Shown: positions 1 through 12,364, counted from the first letter of the stretch. The stretch is 64,000 nt of DNA from Iris pallida (GCA_029216955.1 JANAVB010004000.1:4091083-4155082); one strand, 5' to 3'. Made by a program: numbers and translations. The notes: generated from the sequence alone by a model not told the origin.

Positions 1-1380
1 CATTTACGCAAAATAGTGGAATGCTACGTAGACGATATTACAGTTAAAAGGCGTCTCAAGGGCAACCACCTCCAAGACTTGAGAACGGCGTTCGAACTAA
101 TGCGTGCACACCAACTCAAGATGAGTCCAACCAAGTATTTTCTGGGAGTCACCAGCGACAAGTTTTTTGGTTTTGTTATCACTTCAAAGGGTATACATAT
201 TGACCCGGAGAAAGTGAAAGCTATCCTCGATATGCATCCCCCAAGAAATCTCAAAGAGCTACACGTATCTTTCTTCTGGACTGAACAATGTCAATGCGTA
301 TTTGACGACATCAAGAAGTATCTCATAAGCCCTCCAGTATTGGTGGCTCCAATAATAGGGAAGCCTTTCTTACTATATGTTCGTGCTATAGGCCATTCCC
401 TTGGCACCCTATTAGCTCAGAAGAATGAAAGCGGCCATGAACAGGCAATCTACTACCTCAGCCGCACAATGGTGGGTGCCGAGCACAGATACACACCTGT
501 AGAAAAGGAATGTCTTGCACTGGTATTTGCTATCCAGAAGACACACCACTATGTGTCTGGACAGACTATCCACATCATATCTAAAGTCAATCCTCTCAGA
601 ATACTCATAACTAAATAGGGTTCTCTTAATTCCCGTTTAGCTACATGGGCAATACTGTTGACTCCATATGATATGTTGTTTGTCCCTCAAAAGACAGTAA
701 AAGTCCAAGCGTTAGCTGATTTCCTAGTAGCTCATCCAGTGCCAGAATGTTCCAAACTCTACGATGAAATCCCCGATGAAGTAGTAGAGTCTAACACCGC
801 AACTGAGGAAATCTCCATCTGGCAAATGTTCTTTGACGGTGCATCAAGAACAAGACCTAAAGAAAATATCATGGGTGGAGTAGGCATCGTGCTTGTGTCG
901 CCCGACAATCTGGTTATATACCGTGCATATTCTCTCGTGGAACCCTGCACCAACAACGTGGCCGAATATAATGCCATATTGATCGGCCTTCAACTGGCAA
1001 AACAACTGGGAGTGGACTACCTAGAAGCTTACGGCGATTCTAAGCTAATAGTTAGTCAGGTCCGAGGGGATTATAAAGTTCGTCACGAAGATCTCATCCC
1101 ATATCACAAAGCGACAATCGAATTAGCTTCTACTTTCGCTGGATTCTTCATCGAACACGTACCTCGACTACAGAATATAGAAGCAGATGCTTTAATCGGT
1201 CTTGCTGTTTTCCTGACCGTTCTTACCAATACTCAGCAGTCGATCACAGTGTCTAGTCGAGAACTATTCTGTGTGAAAGATGCCTTGCATATTCATCACA
1301 GTTACACAATGAAAACAAACATTGACGTTAAATACTGGAGATTTTTTTATAGACTACGCTATCTATGGAATCCTCCCTGA
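1..1380 (+). pseudogene. A pol: RT tail, degenerate RNase H and second RNase H
   Basis: One frame runs through this segment apart from one TAG at 616-618. It begins in the RT palm with CYVDDITVK. The RT thumb is then cut: compared with element B about 35 residues are missing near 267, joining KELHV directly to FFWTEQCQ. The first RNase H reads LYVRAIGHSLGTLLAQ, without the Asp expected at the TDAS position, so it is vestigial. The second RNase H starts near 820 and keeps the acidic residues in FFDGAS, NVAEYNAILIGL and YGDSKLIV. Near 1365 a frameshift leaves this frame before integrase. Tat elements typically pair a decayed RNase H with a second, archaeal-like one. This copy cannot make a full polyprotein. 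Confidence 0.85.
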
Positions 1381-2589
1381 GGACCCAAAAGAAGCAGTAT
1401 CTGTCCAAAGGCGACCCCTCAGATTTTACTATGATACAGCTACCAAAATGCTGTACTGACGCTCTTACGACGGGCTACTGTTACGATGTTTATCAAACAC
1501 AGAAGCCTAAGATGCACTCTGGGAGGCTCACGACGGAGTTTGTGGTACACATCAATCAGGCCCCAAATTACAAGATTGCCTCAGACAAATGGGTTATTAT
1601 TGGCCTACGATAATAAGCAGATGTTGTTGAATATGCAAAGAAGTGTAGGGCTTGTCATTTCCACGCCGACTTCATTCATCAACCTTCAGAGTTTCTACAG
1701 TTGACGGCAACATCTTGGCCTTTTGAAGCCTGGGTATGGACGTCGTAGGCCCAATCAGTCCGCCATCTTTCAGAGGACATCGTTTCATCCTAGCTATAAC
1801 CGATTACTTCTCCAAATGGGCGAAAGCTATACAGCTTACCAAAGTAAAGACGTCGAACGTGATCTATTTCATCAAACATCACGTTATCTATCGCTTTGGC
1901 CTACTAGCAGGATAATCCATGATAATGGTCCACAATTCACGGGCCATGCATTCTATCGGTTCTACGATAAGAATCGAATCTAGAATGTAGCCTCTACTGC
2001 CTATAATCTAGCGGCTAATGGATTAGCAGAAGCCTTCAATAAAACCATCATTAAACTTCTTAAGAAGTTCGTGTCTTCAAACAAGCACGATTGGAATGAG
2101 AAGCTCGGCAAATGTCTCTGGGCCTATCGTACAACGGTCCGGACTCCAACAGGCAGTACGCCATTCTCTCTGGTTTATAGGAGCAAAGCAGTTCTTCCCC
2201 TAGAAATCCAAATTTTCTCTCTTCGAGTAGCCTTAGCCAGTGAGTTGACTACCGAAGAAAGTTACCGTCTGCGACTACAGGAGCACAAAGCATTAGACAA
2301 AAAATACTTGTTAGCTCAGCAGCGTATTAGGCTGTACCAAGCATGTCTTTCCAGAGCCTTCAATGAAAATATGAAGGAAAGAATCTTCCAAGTTGGTGAT
2401 CTAGTCTTAGCAATGAGAAGACCAATGGTCATGATGCACAAGACAAAAGGAAAATTTTGGCCTAAATGGGAAGGTCCTTTCGTTATAGAATCTGTGTATT
2501 CTAACGGTGCGTATCGACTAACCAAGCCTGATGGTGACTTGCTCATGATGTCTATCAACGACAAGTTCCTGAAGAAATATTATGTATAA
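1365..2589 (+). pseudogene. A pol: integrase remnant
   Basis: Integrase is recognisable across several shifted frames. The zinc-finger part at about 1440-1660 is scrambled, and the catalytic core is visible around 1710-2040, including IIHDNGPQFTGHAFYRF with the second catalytic Asp. A TAG at 1981 interrupts the core. From 2071 to the stop at 2587 the frame is open: the C-terminal part contains LWAYRTTVRTPTGSTPFSLV and the chromatin-side tail FQVGDLVLAMRRP, ending KKYYV. The same ending is found in element B at 27576, which fixes the end of pol. At least two frameshifts and one stop make it non-functional. Confidence 0.85.
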
Positions 2590-3165
2590 TAGCATTCACA
2601 TATACCCTGTTTTAATCATGTAAATATACAGTGCAATGCTTATGTGATTCGAAAAATCATCTAACTATTATCCGTATTTCAAGAGTCTTGAATATGCCAT
2701 AGATAATAGGTCCTCTAAAAAGATTCTCCAATGGAATCATTTTTGTTTTTTTACTCTGCCCAAACTCGGTTTGACGAAAACAAGTCACGTTCCTATTACC
2801 CCTGAATTGTTTTCCGATAATTATTTCCCCAGTGGAATGATTAAGAAACATTTTGTCACGCCCATATAACCTCTGAGCAAAGCATTCATCAAGGATAATC
2901 ACGTCTATATTACCTCTGAATTATCCACTCCTACTTAATGTTATATATCGTTCCACGTCTATATTACCTCTGGTCATATATAGAACATCCTATGCTATTA
3001 CATCCATATTACCTCTATTAGCAGCTTCTTTCAACTTATTATATATATAAAAGAACCCCGAATATAAAACTGATAATAGGTCCACATCAAATTCTCCAGC
3101 GGAATACCCATCAGAAATATCCTTACTATGTCCACATTACCTCTAGTTCTGATATTTCACAAAAC
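2590..3165 (+). repeat. A spacer with ATTACCTCTG motif array between convergent genes
   Basis: No coding sequence. The motif TATTACC(T/C)CTG recurs near 2795, 2909, 2960, 3008 and 3136, several times preceded by CACGTC or CATCC. The same motif, in the same orientation relative to pol, fills the equivalent spacer in elements B and C. It lies between the pol stop and the 3' end of the minus-strand gene. Confidence 0.7.
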
Positions 3166-6100
3166 TTTATTCATAAATTTTGAAAGCCAACAGATTCTTT
3201 ATTAAAACGTCTATCAGAAGATGGATAAAAAGATACAAGAGTCTCGACGGCTAAAAGAAACAGTTACAAACAAAAAATCTAAGGGATACACAATCGATTG
3301 ATACTATCCCTTAGAGCCGCAATTTTGGCTTCGGACTTCACGGTAGCACGGCGGCGCGCCTCTTCTTGACGAGCAGCTTCATCCTGGAAGGGGATTAGAT
3401 TCATGTGCTCTCTCTCCAACTTCACCAGCTGTTCTTTTAAGTGGTCGAAAGTTGTGGCGATCATGGCAGCCTGAGCCAAATAGTCCTCCTGCTCAGACGT
3501 CGTTGTCCTCAAGCTGGCCTCCAGTTGAGCAATCTCACTTTGGATCTGCACAATATGATTATATTTCGCAGTAATCCGTACAGCCAGCTTATTCTTCGAA
3601 GCAACACATGCCTCACTCGCAGCGTTGAACTACCCATACTAATCAGCCAATTCACTGATCTCTTGAGTGAGGGCATCCTTCATTGCTTGGAAAGTAGCCT
3701 CCTCCTCCGCAAGAGCCGCGATCAAAGCCTCGTCTTCTACACAAAATAGCGACGTCGGGCTCCATTGTTTGGCATCCCAGAATTTGGCCACCTGACTCTC
3801 CAGATCATTCAGAACCCTCCTTAGTGCATTAGCCCGCTCTTCATAGCCGATGATGCTCTCAAGGGCCACCACTTGGCATTCAGTAACAGCCTTCACAGGG
3901 CCAAAGGCGGCGATCCGATTCAGAACTCCAGGAAGCTTTACTTTCAGGATAGAATAGAAAGCTTTGACGACTTCCTAGGCCATCTCGTCGTCTTCGATCG
4001 AGGTCATCGGGGAGGAAGCTTGATGAGATTCTTCTGCTCCAGTAAGAGATGCCTGACAAAAAGCCGAAACTGACAAGAAAACAATATATACATCAGTAGC
4101 CAAAAAGAAGGAATGCAAAAGAGTTGTAATTTTGTACCTTCAGCATGCTCAGCACCAACTTGGGCTAAGTCATCGGTCTTGGCTTCAGGGAAACCGAGAG
4201 CAGGCCCAGGCTGTTCAAGAAGAACAATATCAAATCCTTGAGCAGCATCAGGCCAGGTATCTTCTACGGTCCCAGCTGGACCGGGAGCAGATTCAGCAAC
4301 AGCCCCCTCAGTAGGCTATTCAACCTCTCCTTCTATAGCCGATGTCGGCTTACTAACATATCCCTTCGTACCAGCAAATTTAGAGGAGCCGGGAACAACC
4401 TTTGTTTCTCCTCCAATGCCTTCCACTATCTCTATGAGTGGTGCCTTCTCCTTGTCTACAGGAATATACGATGGCAGTCAGCTTCACGAAGAGCACGCAA
4501 AATCGAAGTCAAAAAATCTCATCCGAAGAGAGGTGCAAAGATAACGTACTCGCGGGAGGATGAGCCAATTGGACTTGATTCTCGTCCAAATCTTTCATTA
4601 TGGCCCCGATTTCAAACATCGCCTCCAAGAAGATATCGAAAGAAGGACTGGCGTTCTGGTCACCACCATAATCCGAGCATTCGCCCTGAACATCCTTTGA
4701 TTCAGCCTCTTTGACTGGGGAAGGCTGAACGTCATCTGCCGTTCGAGGACAAGGAGGGGACACTGTTGTCACGTCCACTTCCTCAGACGAGGAGACACCT
4801 GCCTCAGCTGCAACTTCAGGGTCATGTGCAAAGGACAAACGCAAGGGTGAGAAAGCTTCTAATGGCTTAACCAAAACGGCTATGGAGTCTAAGAAGGGAT
4901 CTACCTCCCAAATGGTAACGGCCTGCGACGTCGTTCTACTTTTTCCAATTTTTTAAAAAGACCTTCTCAAGGGAGGTGAGCCAGCACCCACTTCCTTGGC
5001 TCTTCTTAGGGCAATAGTCTTCTTCTTTCTCTTAAAAGTTGTCTACTGGATAATTCAGTTAAAACTTTTCTCTTCTGAGGAGGATTGGGAAGAGCAGAAC
5101 CATCTGTCGTGTCCTCCTTTGGAGGCACTGCCGGCTTCCTAAGGATAGCCCTCGGCTGCAGTGCTACGGATGGCTTCACAGCTGGAGCAGCGCCCTCCTT
5201 CTTACGACCCTTCGGCGCCTTTTGGGCACGTTTCGCAGTAGGAGGGCCAAACCGAGTCCCTAATATCAAGCTCTGCTCACGATCATACCGGGGATGAAAA
5301 GTATTGATTTAAACATAAAACTTGGCGGCAGCCTAGCACAGGTGGGTCTCAGGCTTATTCGAGGGCAGAGTGAAGATTGCCCCCGTACATCCGGTTTTGT
5401 AATATATCCAGGCACGCGCCCTGTCAATTAAGCTGCCTATTGACTCCAAGTGCGGGCTAGCATTTCCCAAAAGGAGCTGGCTGTAGCCAAACTACCGCAG
5501 GAAATGACTCGTCAGGTATGGCTCCAGATAGGCATGGTTCCTGTTTCTGAGCACCAGATGTGACGGTCTAATAGACTGAAGCCAGTGAAATGCCCCAGCA
5601 GTCAAGCTAGTAGCATGAACTCCCTCATCCACTAAGGTATCTCCTGCACTACCGCTGCCGGACGGAGAGGATACCCTAAAGAACTCGTAGTTCTGCAAGA
5701 AGCTTAAAGCCCTTTTACAAGCGGGTACACCATTGACGGCCCAATCCGTGTTACGAAATCTGCAAAGAAAGGCATCTCTCGCCAAAGAGTCTGCCGCCGG
5801 CCCAGATTTCATCAGGACAGGACAATGTAGTAGCAGCCACCCCATTAAGAAATGATACAGAAGTTCGGTCCGAGCGAAGTTGGCTCTGCCGTCAGGAGTC
5901 ACCGCATTTATAATAAAGTCCCGTAGACCCCGTTCAGTGGCGCAGACCATCGAGGGATGCAAGGTAAGATAGTATCCGAATGCCAGCTTTACAACCGGAA
6001 GTATTATGCTCTGGCTCATCCTCTCAATAGTCCCTGAACCCCCAGGCACTATACAGTCACAAAGCCAGATCATTAAGAAAGCTGCCAGCACGGATTTCTC

Positions 6101-7344
6101 CGACAACGGATATTCAGCTTGACGGAAGTAGTGGCCGATCGGGGATTTCCCCTCAGGATCATCATTGTCCTCAGTATCTGCCGTATTATAATCTGCCATC
6201 CGGACTTCTATCTCGGACTTGGTCATAGGTTTTAAAATCGAAAAGGAGGCCGGATCCTCTCCTTCTCCTTGAACGAAGACGTACCCCGTCCAAGCTCTTG
6301 TGTGGGGATTAGCCCCCTCGGTTCTTCCTTTCTTGTTGATCCTATGGCAGAAGAGGAGGTGGTAGAATAACTCCTTATATACATCCATCATCTTGGAGTT
6401 ATCATTCTCCAGGTCTCGTAGCTCCTCATCACAAGGCACGTACTCTTCATATGACTCTGTGCCCCAAGGAAGCTTCGACACTTCCTGTATTTCGTGGAGA
6501 GCCAATCCCATATCCCCGCCCGGAGTAAAGAAAGTACAAGTATGAAGGTTGTATAACTCCACCAAAGAGACAAATATTGGCCAGTTGACCTTTATGCCAT
6601 ATTGGGTGGCCCTAATAGCCTAAAAATGGCCAGCAGTCTTCAGGGTGGCTTCATACGTGGAAAGCACCCAGTCAGTAAAGTTGCTCCAGAATAAAACTGG
6701 ATACCTCTAGCCTTCCATCCGTATCTTCCCTACGGGATACGACACATCCCCCGACATCTATTGCAAAGTGTGTCGGCAGCATAAGGGTGGAGGTCAGTCG
6801 GGATGTTGTTTATTACGGTACCAGATTGCAGCCCCCTCGTGGAGTAAGATATAGAGCCCCTGACACACTTGAAAGTGTCCTTCTTCCAATCTCCCGAGTC
6901 GAACTGTATTCTTCCGGAGATGACCCCGAAGAGCTCAGGGGTTAACTTCCACTTTATCTGTCACCGTACGGCTAAGACAGTGATCGCAGACAAAGGATAC
7001 TGATGCTCCATCGACGGTAGCCATATCCTCTGATTATTCAGCCTGACCACCAGTAGTTTCTTAAGCGTATCGTCTTGCCATCTTCGAACCCAACACTGTC
7101 ACCAAACAGGAAGTACGGCTTCTTAAAATGACGTGCCCCTCCAAGCAAGAGCTTCTCATCGTTAATCATCTACTTCAAGAAAGTCTTATCATGTTCAAGT
7201 ATGGCGAGCGTTCGTTCCGTAGGCTGGTTATGACTGATCTTGGCCTGAACATTGCTGACCATTTTGGTTATGAGGCTTGTGCCGAGGACTTGGCAATTAG
7301 AGCCGAAAGGTATTCTACCAAGTTCCGGGACAAACATGTTAACT

Positions 7345-7690
7345 GCAAGGATGGAAGAGAAAGTCAGACTCAGAATCTGTAGAAAAAACTAAGTACTGGA
7401 GGAATCCTATGCGCCCAAAGAGCTATGCGCCCGAAGGGCTATGCGCCCAAAACAGCATATGGGCGCATAACATACAGCAACATGTGGGCGTATAACATGC
7501 AGTTGCATGTGGGCGCATAACTTGTAGCAGCATGTAGGCGCATAACACACCACTGTATGGGAACATGCTTCTGTGGGCGCATATGAATGCTCACAGAAAC
7601 ATGTTGTCTTGGGCATATGCGCGCAGGCAGAGGAAAAGTCTGAGCGTCATAAATTAATGCTCAAGACTTTATTTTGAGGCATAGCCTCAC
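7345..7690 (-). repeat. A antisense-gene intron 1 with clustered ATGCGCCC motifs
   Basis: Inferred intron between the donor near 7690 and the acceptor at 7345. It holds about nine copies of the motif ATGCGCCC or its complement GGGCGCAT, spaced irregularly (for example at 7409, 7425 and 7440, then complementary copies to 7615). The same motif is clustered in this element's LTR. No coding sequence. Confidence 0.65.
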
Positions 7691-7875
7691 CCAGGATCGG
7701 GTCCTGGACTAACGTGGATGCTGCCGCAGGAGGAGAGCCACTCGATGCAGCCCCTTGCCCTTCGCGGATCTCTTGGCGGCCTTGGGAGACATGGTTCGTG
7801 CAGAGAAAAGATGAAAAGTCTTTTGAAAGTTTTAAAAGAAAAGAGAGTAATAAATTTTCTCTCTCTTCAAAAGCC

Positions 7876-7883
7876 TATTTATA
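7876..7883 (-). promoter_or_regulatory. TATA box of A antisense gene
   Basis: TATAAATA read on the minus strand, about 85 bp before the ATG at 7792. TATA boxes occupy the equivalent place in B (43079) and C (12365). Confidence 0.65.
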
Positions 7884-7904
7884 GGCATGGGCTAAACACT
7901 ATGC

Positions 7905-8226
7905 GCCCACTACTCCTATGCGCCTATGCACCCATTACAACTCATACGCTCACATGAAGACCCAGTTTCTTGCACATTATGCGACTGCCACTTGCTGACA
8001 TGGAAAATGCATAAAGGATGGACCTCTTCAAATTCCACCCCGATGAATATGTCAGTTCAGATTTTCGAGGAAGATCTCAACAGCCATCTCTCTGACAGTC
8101 TGGCCAAACTCTATGCACCCAAAGGAAGAGCTATGTTATGTGCCTACTGCATCACGAAAAGACGGTCCATGCTTCTTTCAAAGTATTTCGAACTCATTCA
8201 AGTATCGAAAACTTTGAAGGGGGTCT
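7905..8226 (+). other. A 3' untranslated stretch and polypurine tract
   Basis: Stretch between the antisense promoter and the 3' LTR. It holds a few ATGCGCCC or ATGCACCC motifs (7900-7935, 8112). It ends in the purine-rich tract CTTTGAAGGGGGTCT at 8212-8226 directly before the LTR start TGTAG. Nearly the same tract precedes the 3' LTRs of B (43460-43473) and, on the minus strand, C (12095-12078). Confidence 0.75.
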
Positions 8227-9313
8227 TGTAGAAGCATGAAAATTTTAGCAGTCTTGACAACCATGCACCCAAGCTAGAGAAGTCATATGCTCCCAAGCCA
8301 GAGAAGTCATATGTACCCAAGTCACCAGAGTATGCTATGCGCCCAAGTCACCAGAGCAGGCTATGCGCCCAAGTTACCAGAGCATGCTATGCGCCCGAGT
8401 CACCAGAGTATGCTATACGCCCATTCGCCCACTCTAGACTCCTCCAGAAGGGGGCGCATAGCCCTATGGCAGGCTATGCATCCAAGTCAGGACAGTCCCC
8501 GACTCGGTCAAACCCACGATCAATCGTACACCGAAGCATACGGCCACGTCAGTCTTCATGAGCAGTCGTGCACCGGAGCATGCGGCCACGTCAACCCCAT
8601 TTATCACACAGTCTGCATGTACCTAAACTCTATGCACCCAAAGCAGGACTATGCGCCCACATGAAAATTAGTATATTTTCTCATGTGGATGCATAACATC
8701 ATTCCAGCCCGAAAATGACTAACAAAATGGGTCTCATACCTCTTCAACAGACAGAACGGAGAACATTTTCAAGAGCCAAATTGCTGCACTTTTTGCCAGT
8801 GAGCCAAGAGTTAGCAATTTTCTTTAGGTTTTCTCCCACTTTTGTAATCGGAGTGTCAACGGAGTAAAGGAGCAACTGCCGCTCGATCTCCATCGTCCCA
8901 TTCCTCATAATTCTTTTTGTACTCAGGGATCCTTAGTGCAGGATCTCTCAGGCGTACTCAATTTGTGGTGCCTTGCGCCAATAAGAAAAGATGTTATTTC
9001 TTCTTCTTTTTTGTGTGTGTCTACAACAATTTTTATGGACACACAAAAAAATAAGAAAAATTGCTGTCTTTTTTATTGGCGCATAGCTTTGGGCTCATGC
9101 TTGGTGAAGTGGCACTATTTTCTTCCAGTTTTGTAATCGGAGTGTCAACGGAGTAAAGGAGCAACTGCCGCTCGATCTCCATCATCCCATTCCCCAGAAT
9201 TCTTTTTGTACTTGGGGATCCTCAGCGTAGGATCTCTCAGGCGTACTCGATTTGTGGTGCCTTGTGCCAATAAGAAAAGACAATGTTTCTTCTTCTTTTT
9301 TTGTGTATCTACA
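8227..9313 (+). repeat. 3' LTR of element A
   Basis: Starts TGTAGAAGCATG after the polypurine tract, as in B. It ends best at CTACA (9309-9313), giving inverted 5-base termini TGTAG/CTACA; an alternative end is the similar CTACA at 9021-9025. The first 450 bp carry about eleven ATGCGCCC-type motifs. The block GGAGTAAAGGAGCAACTGCCG (8863 and 9154) is homologous to GGAGTAAGGTAGAGCTGCCG in B's LTR, confirming the relation. About 190 bp is duplicated inside (about 8830-9025 and 9126-9313). Confidence 0.75.
8975..9082. repeat. 108-bp imperfect hairpin inside LTR A
   Basis: The outer arms GCGCCAATAAGAAAAGA and TCTTTTTTATTGGCGC are complementary, followed inward by T-rich and A-rich arms, with inner stems GTGTGTGTC and GGACACAC around a short loop near 9026-9037. 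It sits at the junction of the two duplicated LTR segments and looks like an inverted partial copy of the LTR end. Confidence 0.75.
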
Positions 9314-9695
9314 GTACGGTACAGTCTAGAAGTTCAGAGTGATTGTAATCCAGAGGCTTGACAGAAGTGAGATACTTTATAATTGAAGTTGGTCGAGTAC
9401 TTCGGATCAAAGCTCGTGTTTATAGAAGTTGCAAGGACTTTGTATGAAAACTTACGATCTTTCTATAATGGATTTCAACTGGGAGCTAGAGTTCTCTCGA
9501 CTGGATTAGTCCTTACAAGAGGGAGACCAGTACATTGTCGTCTTTTGTGTTTGCTTTTTGCACTTTACTTTTACTTACTTATATCTGTGATATAATTCTG
9601 TGACCTTCCTGCTAATAATTTTTTAATAGCTAATATTCTGCTGCCTACTCTATTCACCCCCTCTAGAGTATATCGCTTTATATTTTGTTCCTATA
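9314..9695 (+). repeat. Copia element D: 3' end of its 5' LTR
   Basis: AT-rich sequence ending CACCCCCTCTAGAG...TTCCTATA directly before a tRNA-Met primer site. This ending is typical of SIRE/Maximus-type copia LTRs. The 5' part of the LTR is missing because element A ends at 9313, so A appears to have inserted here. Confidence 0.6.
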
Positions 9696-9697
9696 AT

Positions 9698-9708
9698 TGG
9701 TATCAGAG
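9698..9708 (+). other. Primer-binding site of copia D (initiator tRNA-Met)
   Basis: TGGTATCAGAG matches the complement of the 3' end of plant initiator tRNA-Met, the usual primer of copia elements, just after the LTR end. Confidence 0.75.
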
Positions 9709-9779
9709 TAGGTTATACAGGTAAAGCAAGATAACGTTGTTATTATTTTTCTGTTGTTACATAGATCACTATATCACAT

Positions 9780-11020
9780 ATGGTAAGTGTGAAATTAACA
9801 AATGAATGCCAAGCCACAAACAGACCCCCACTGTTTAATTGTACCAACTACACTTACATGAAAACACGTATGAGTTTTTTTTTGAAATCTCTAGTTTTGA
9901 CTTATGGTCGATTGTAGTTGACAGCTATAAAAAAACCTCCATGTGTTCTTATTGATAGGAATTTGGTTGAAAAAGCACATGACAAGTATACTGATTCTAA
10001 AAAGAAAGAAGCCAGTCTTGGCGTATGTGCTATTAATGCTTTATTTTGTGCTTTAGATAGGACTAAATTCAATAGGGTGTCTACATGCACAACATCTAAT
10101 AAGGTTTAGAAACTTCTCAAAGTCACTCATGAAGACACGACACAAGTCAAGAAGTCCAAGATCAGTAGGCTTACTCAAAAATATGAGGCGTTCAAGATGA
10201 AGCCAAACGAGTTCGTTACACAAATGTTTATAAGATTTTTGCATATTGTAAATCTTTTGTTCTCCCTAGACAAGGAATACAATAACCACAAGAACATTCG
10301 CAAGGTGCTGCGAGCTCTCACAAAAAACTGGATTCCAAAGGGTACGATAATCGTTGAAAGAAACGACCTTACTACCATGTCTCTTAATACGCTTATCGAA
10401 AAGCTATTCACTCACGAGCTAGAACTTCTAAACTTTGAAGATGCCGTATTAAAGAAAAAATTAATCGCCTTAAAAGCTCAACAATGAAGAACTGTCGAAG
10501 AAGATTCTGACGACAGTGATTCTGACACTTAAGATCAAGCCCTTCTAGTGAAGAAGTTCAAGAAGTTCATGAGGTTCAACCGAAGAACAAAGGAACACAA
10601 CATCGACAACAACAATAATGAAGAAGATCTAATCTGCTACGGTTGCAAAAAGAAAGGACACATAAAAAAGGACTGTCTGACAACATCATCATCAACCAGG
10701 AAAGGCAACAAGTATGAAAAGAGTTACTTGAAGAAATTTACTTCTAGAAGATACGCCAACACAAGCATTTGGCATGAAAGTGAAGCCATCTAGGTTAAAA
10801 AAATAGTGAGACTGGTGAGCTTTATTCTGTCGAACTGTAAGTATACAAGACTACACGTTTATCCGAAAAAAAGACAAGACCATCACTAAACTTGAGGACG
10901 ATTTACTCAAAGAGAAAAAGAACCATCACTGTGCACTAGTCAGAAATAATGCACTTACAGCTGACTATAACACATTTTATGACACCTCCAAAAAGTTGAA
11001 ATTAGGTTAGGAAAACAGCC
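9780..11020 (+). pseudogene. Copia D gag remnant
   Basis: Starts MVSVKLTNECQATNRPPLFN, followed by TNYTYMKTRMSFFL, the usual N-terminus of SIRE-like gag. Pieces in shifted frames continue: 9918-10109, KLLKVTHEDTTQVKKSKI, then 10197-10487 with KMKPNEFVTQMFIRF and HKNIRKVLRAL. At 10548-10793 a CCHC zinc knuckle CYGCKKKGHIKKDC follows acidic and Asn-rich sequence. Several stops and frameshifts break it. After about 10990 the similarity ends. No protease, integrase or RT of this element is present. Gag would form the particle and bind RNA; this copy cannot. Confidence 0.75.
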
Positions 11021-11025
11021 TGAAG

Positions 11026-12000
11026 TTGTTGCTTCCTACCCTAACACGTGTCAATTACCGAAACATCAGAACACGGTCAAACCCAATATTGTCAGACCAA
11101 ACATAGCCAAACTTTTTGGATGACTAACTCATCAGTTATCTTTTATTTTGTAGTAAATTGCCCTCTTCTTTAATTTTCTCATAGAAGCAATTAACGACTA
11201 CTCTTTTAACGGACGAGTCAGTCATCCTTTTCTTTAACTACTGTCATCATTTTTGGGGAATTCAACAAGTCTGTAACCTAGGATTCAGTCAAATGAACCT
11301 ATTAAATGAGATTTATTGTGCTGAGTCTTAGGTTCATCCCATTAATTTAGGGGTCTTTGACCGACGACCACGTGGTATGTGGGTTGGACCACACTCAGCC
11401 TATATAAAGGCGACTTTTCTGAGGAGTTATGTCCACTGTCTCTTAGCATTTCCACCATCATGCTCGATCCTAACTTAGCTAAGAACGGCCGTTGGCCTTG
11501 CAAAAGTTGACTGTTGGTTGTGGATCCTTCGTTCAAAGAAGCTATGTCCTTGTAGAAGAACTGCTGCTGAGTTTTGAGATATACTTGAGCATTTGGCTTG
11601 AGGAGTTTGAACCTAAACAACATCTTAGAGATCTTCAAAGAGCCATAGGTTGTGCTCTGTCCTGCTCAGTAGTTGCAGTAGTGTGGCGAGCATGAGTTCC
11701 GTTCTGGCTTGGGCCAATGGCTACTTCATTAGCCATATTAGAGTTCCTCCGCATCTGACTAGGAAGTGGCTTGCTCTGACGTAGAAGTGATTCGTTCTGA
11801 CTGGCGCGCGTCTGGGGGCTGCATATTTGCGAAGAAGATTGCCCACTTGTAGATTTTAGGTATTTCTAGTCTTTATATGTAATCATGAAGAATCTATAAT
11901 AGATCCCATTATACATTATTTTAATAAAGAACTTTTTCTTGCACCCTCTTTGTATGTCTTATTGTGGCTTTTATCTATTGTCTGCACTTTTGGGGTACCT
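11026..12000 (+). repeat. LTR-like or promoter-like block K
   Basis: No credible protein. In the plus direction there is a G-box CCACGTGG (11368-11375), a strong TATATAAA (11401-11408) and AATAAA (11923-11928), i.e. a U3-R-U5 order of a plus-strand LTR. The exact ends are not visible. It separates copia D from the LTR of element C and could be a solo LTR, or partly C's own LTR in reverse. Confidence 0.4.
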
Positions 12001-12069
12001 GTGCATTTCTGAATTCATGTGTAGCAAGTATTGTCACCTTCGTTTTTGATATGTCTACGATTTTTTATG

Positions 12070-12095
12070 CTTCTACAAGACCCCCTTCAAAGTGT
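12070..12095 (-). other. Polypurine tract and LTR start of element C
   Basis: On the minus strand ACTTTGAAGGGGGTCT is followed by TGTAGAAG, the same junction as in A (8212-8234) and B (43460-43481). Confidence 0.8.
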
Positions 12096-12364
12096 TTCAA
12101 ACTTGAATCAAGCTCGAAATACTTTGACAGAAGTATGACACGTGTTCTTTGTAAGCGAATGCCTAGCACGCTTACTGACAGGCTGTCGTCATGCTTAGCC
12201 ATCGGCATTAAATGCCTTGAGCCATCGCTTCATGAAAATTTTGACCACAACTTCTCGTTTCTAGGGGACGACCATCACGATCTTAGCTCTTAATTCCCAC
12301 GGTGTCCGAAGGGTCTCCTCAAACATGAAGTATTTTGTCTTCTTTTGCTGACGTGGTTGTACCC

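Larger units (their letters stand above)
3166..7883 (-). pseudogene. A antisense gene: plant-mobile-domain-like and coiled-coil protein
   Basis: A complete but broken transcription unit opposite to pol. TATAAATA lies at 7883-7876 and an ATG at 7792 starts MSPKAAKRSAKGKG, a basic N-terminus; the frame then needs a small indel. A donor GGTGAGG occurs near 7690 and an acceptor TTGCAG at 7345, followed by exon 2 (VNMFVPEL). The plant-mobile-domain-like part is open at 6565-5492: TCTFFTPGGDMGLALHEIQEVSKLPWG, then FLMIWL, RTELLYHFLMGWLLLHCP and LEPYLTSHF. Next are a basic linker (5269-5006, RAQKAPKGRKK and PQKRK), an acidic part (4874-4509) and coiled-coil pieces (3896-3639, 3551-3279). AATAAA signals on the minus strand lie at 3203-3198 and 3171-3166. 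The layout matches the antisense genes of B and C. Its cellular role is unknown. Confidence 0.75.
1..9313 (+). mobile_element. Tat/Ogre-type Ty3/gypsy retrotransposon A, 3' part
   Basis: The window opens inside the reverse transcriptase of a Tat-lineage element. In order come the RT tail with YVDD, a degenerate RNase H, a second RNase H, integrase ending in KKYYV, a spacer with ATTACCTCTG motifs, a minus-strand gene (plant-mobile-domain-like plus coiled coil), a polypurine tract and the 3' LTR. The dual RNase H and the antisense ORF before the 3' LTR are hallmarks of the Tat/Ogre/Grande group. Its LTR abuts the interior of a copia LTR, so A probably inserted into copia element D. The upstream part (5' LTR, gag, protease) lies outside the window. 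Confidence 0.85.

Noticed and set aside
11342..11695. Frames of 67-98 codons around block K
   Set aside because: No similarity, overlap on both strands, and lie across TATA and leader-like sequence.
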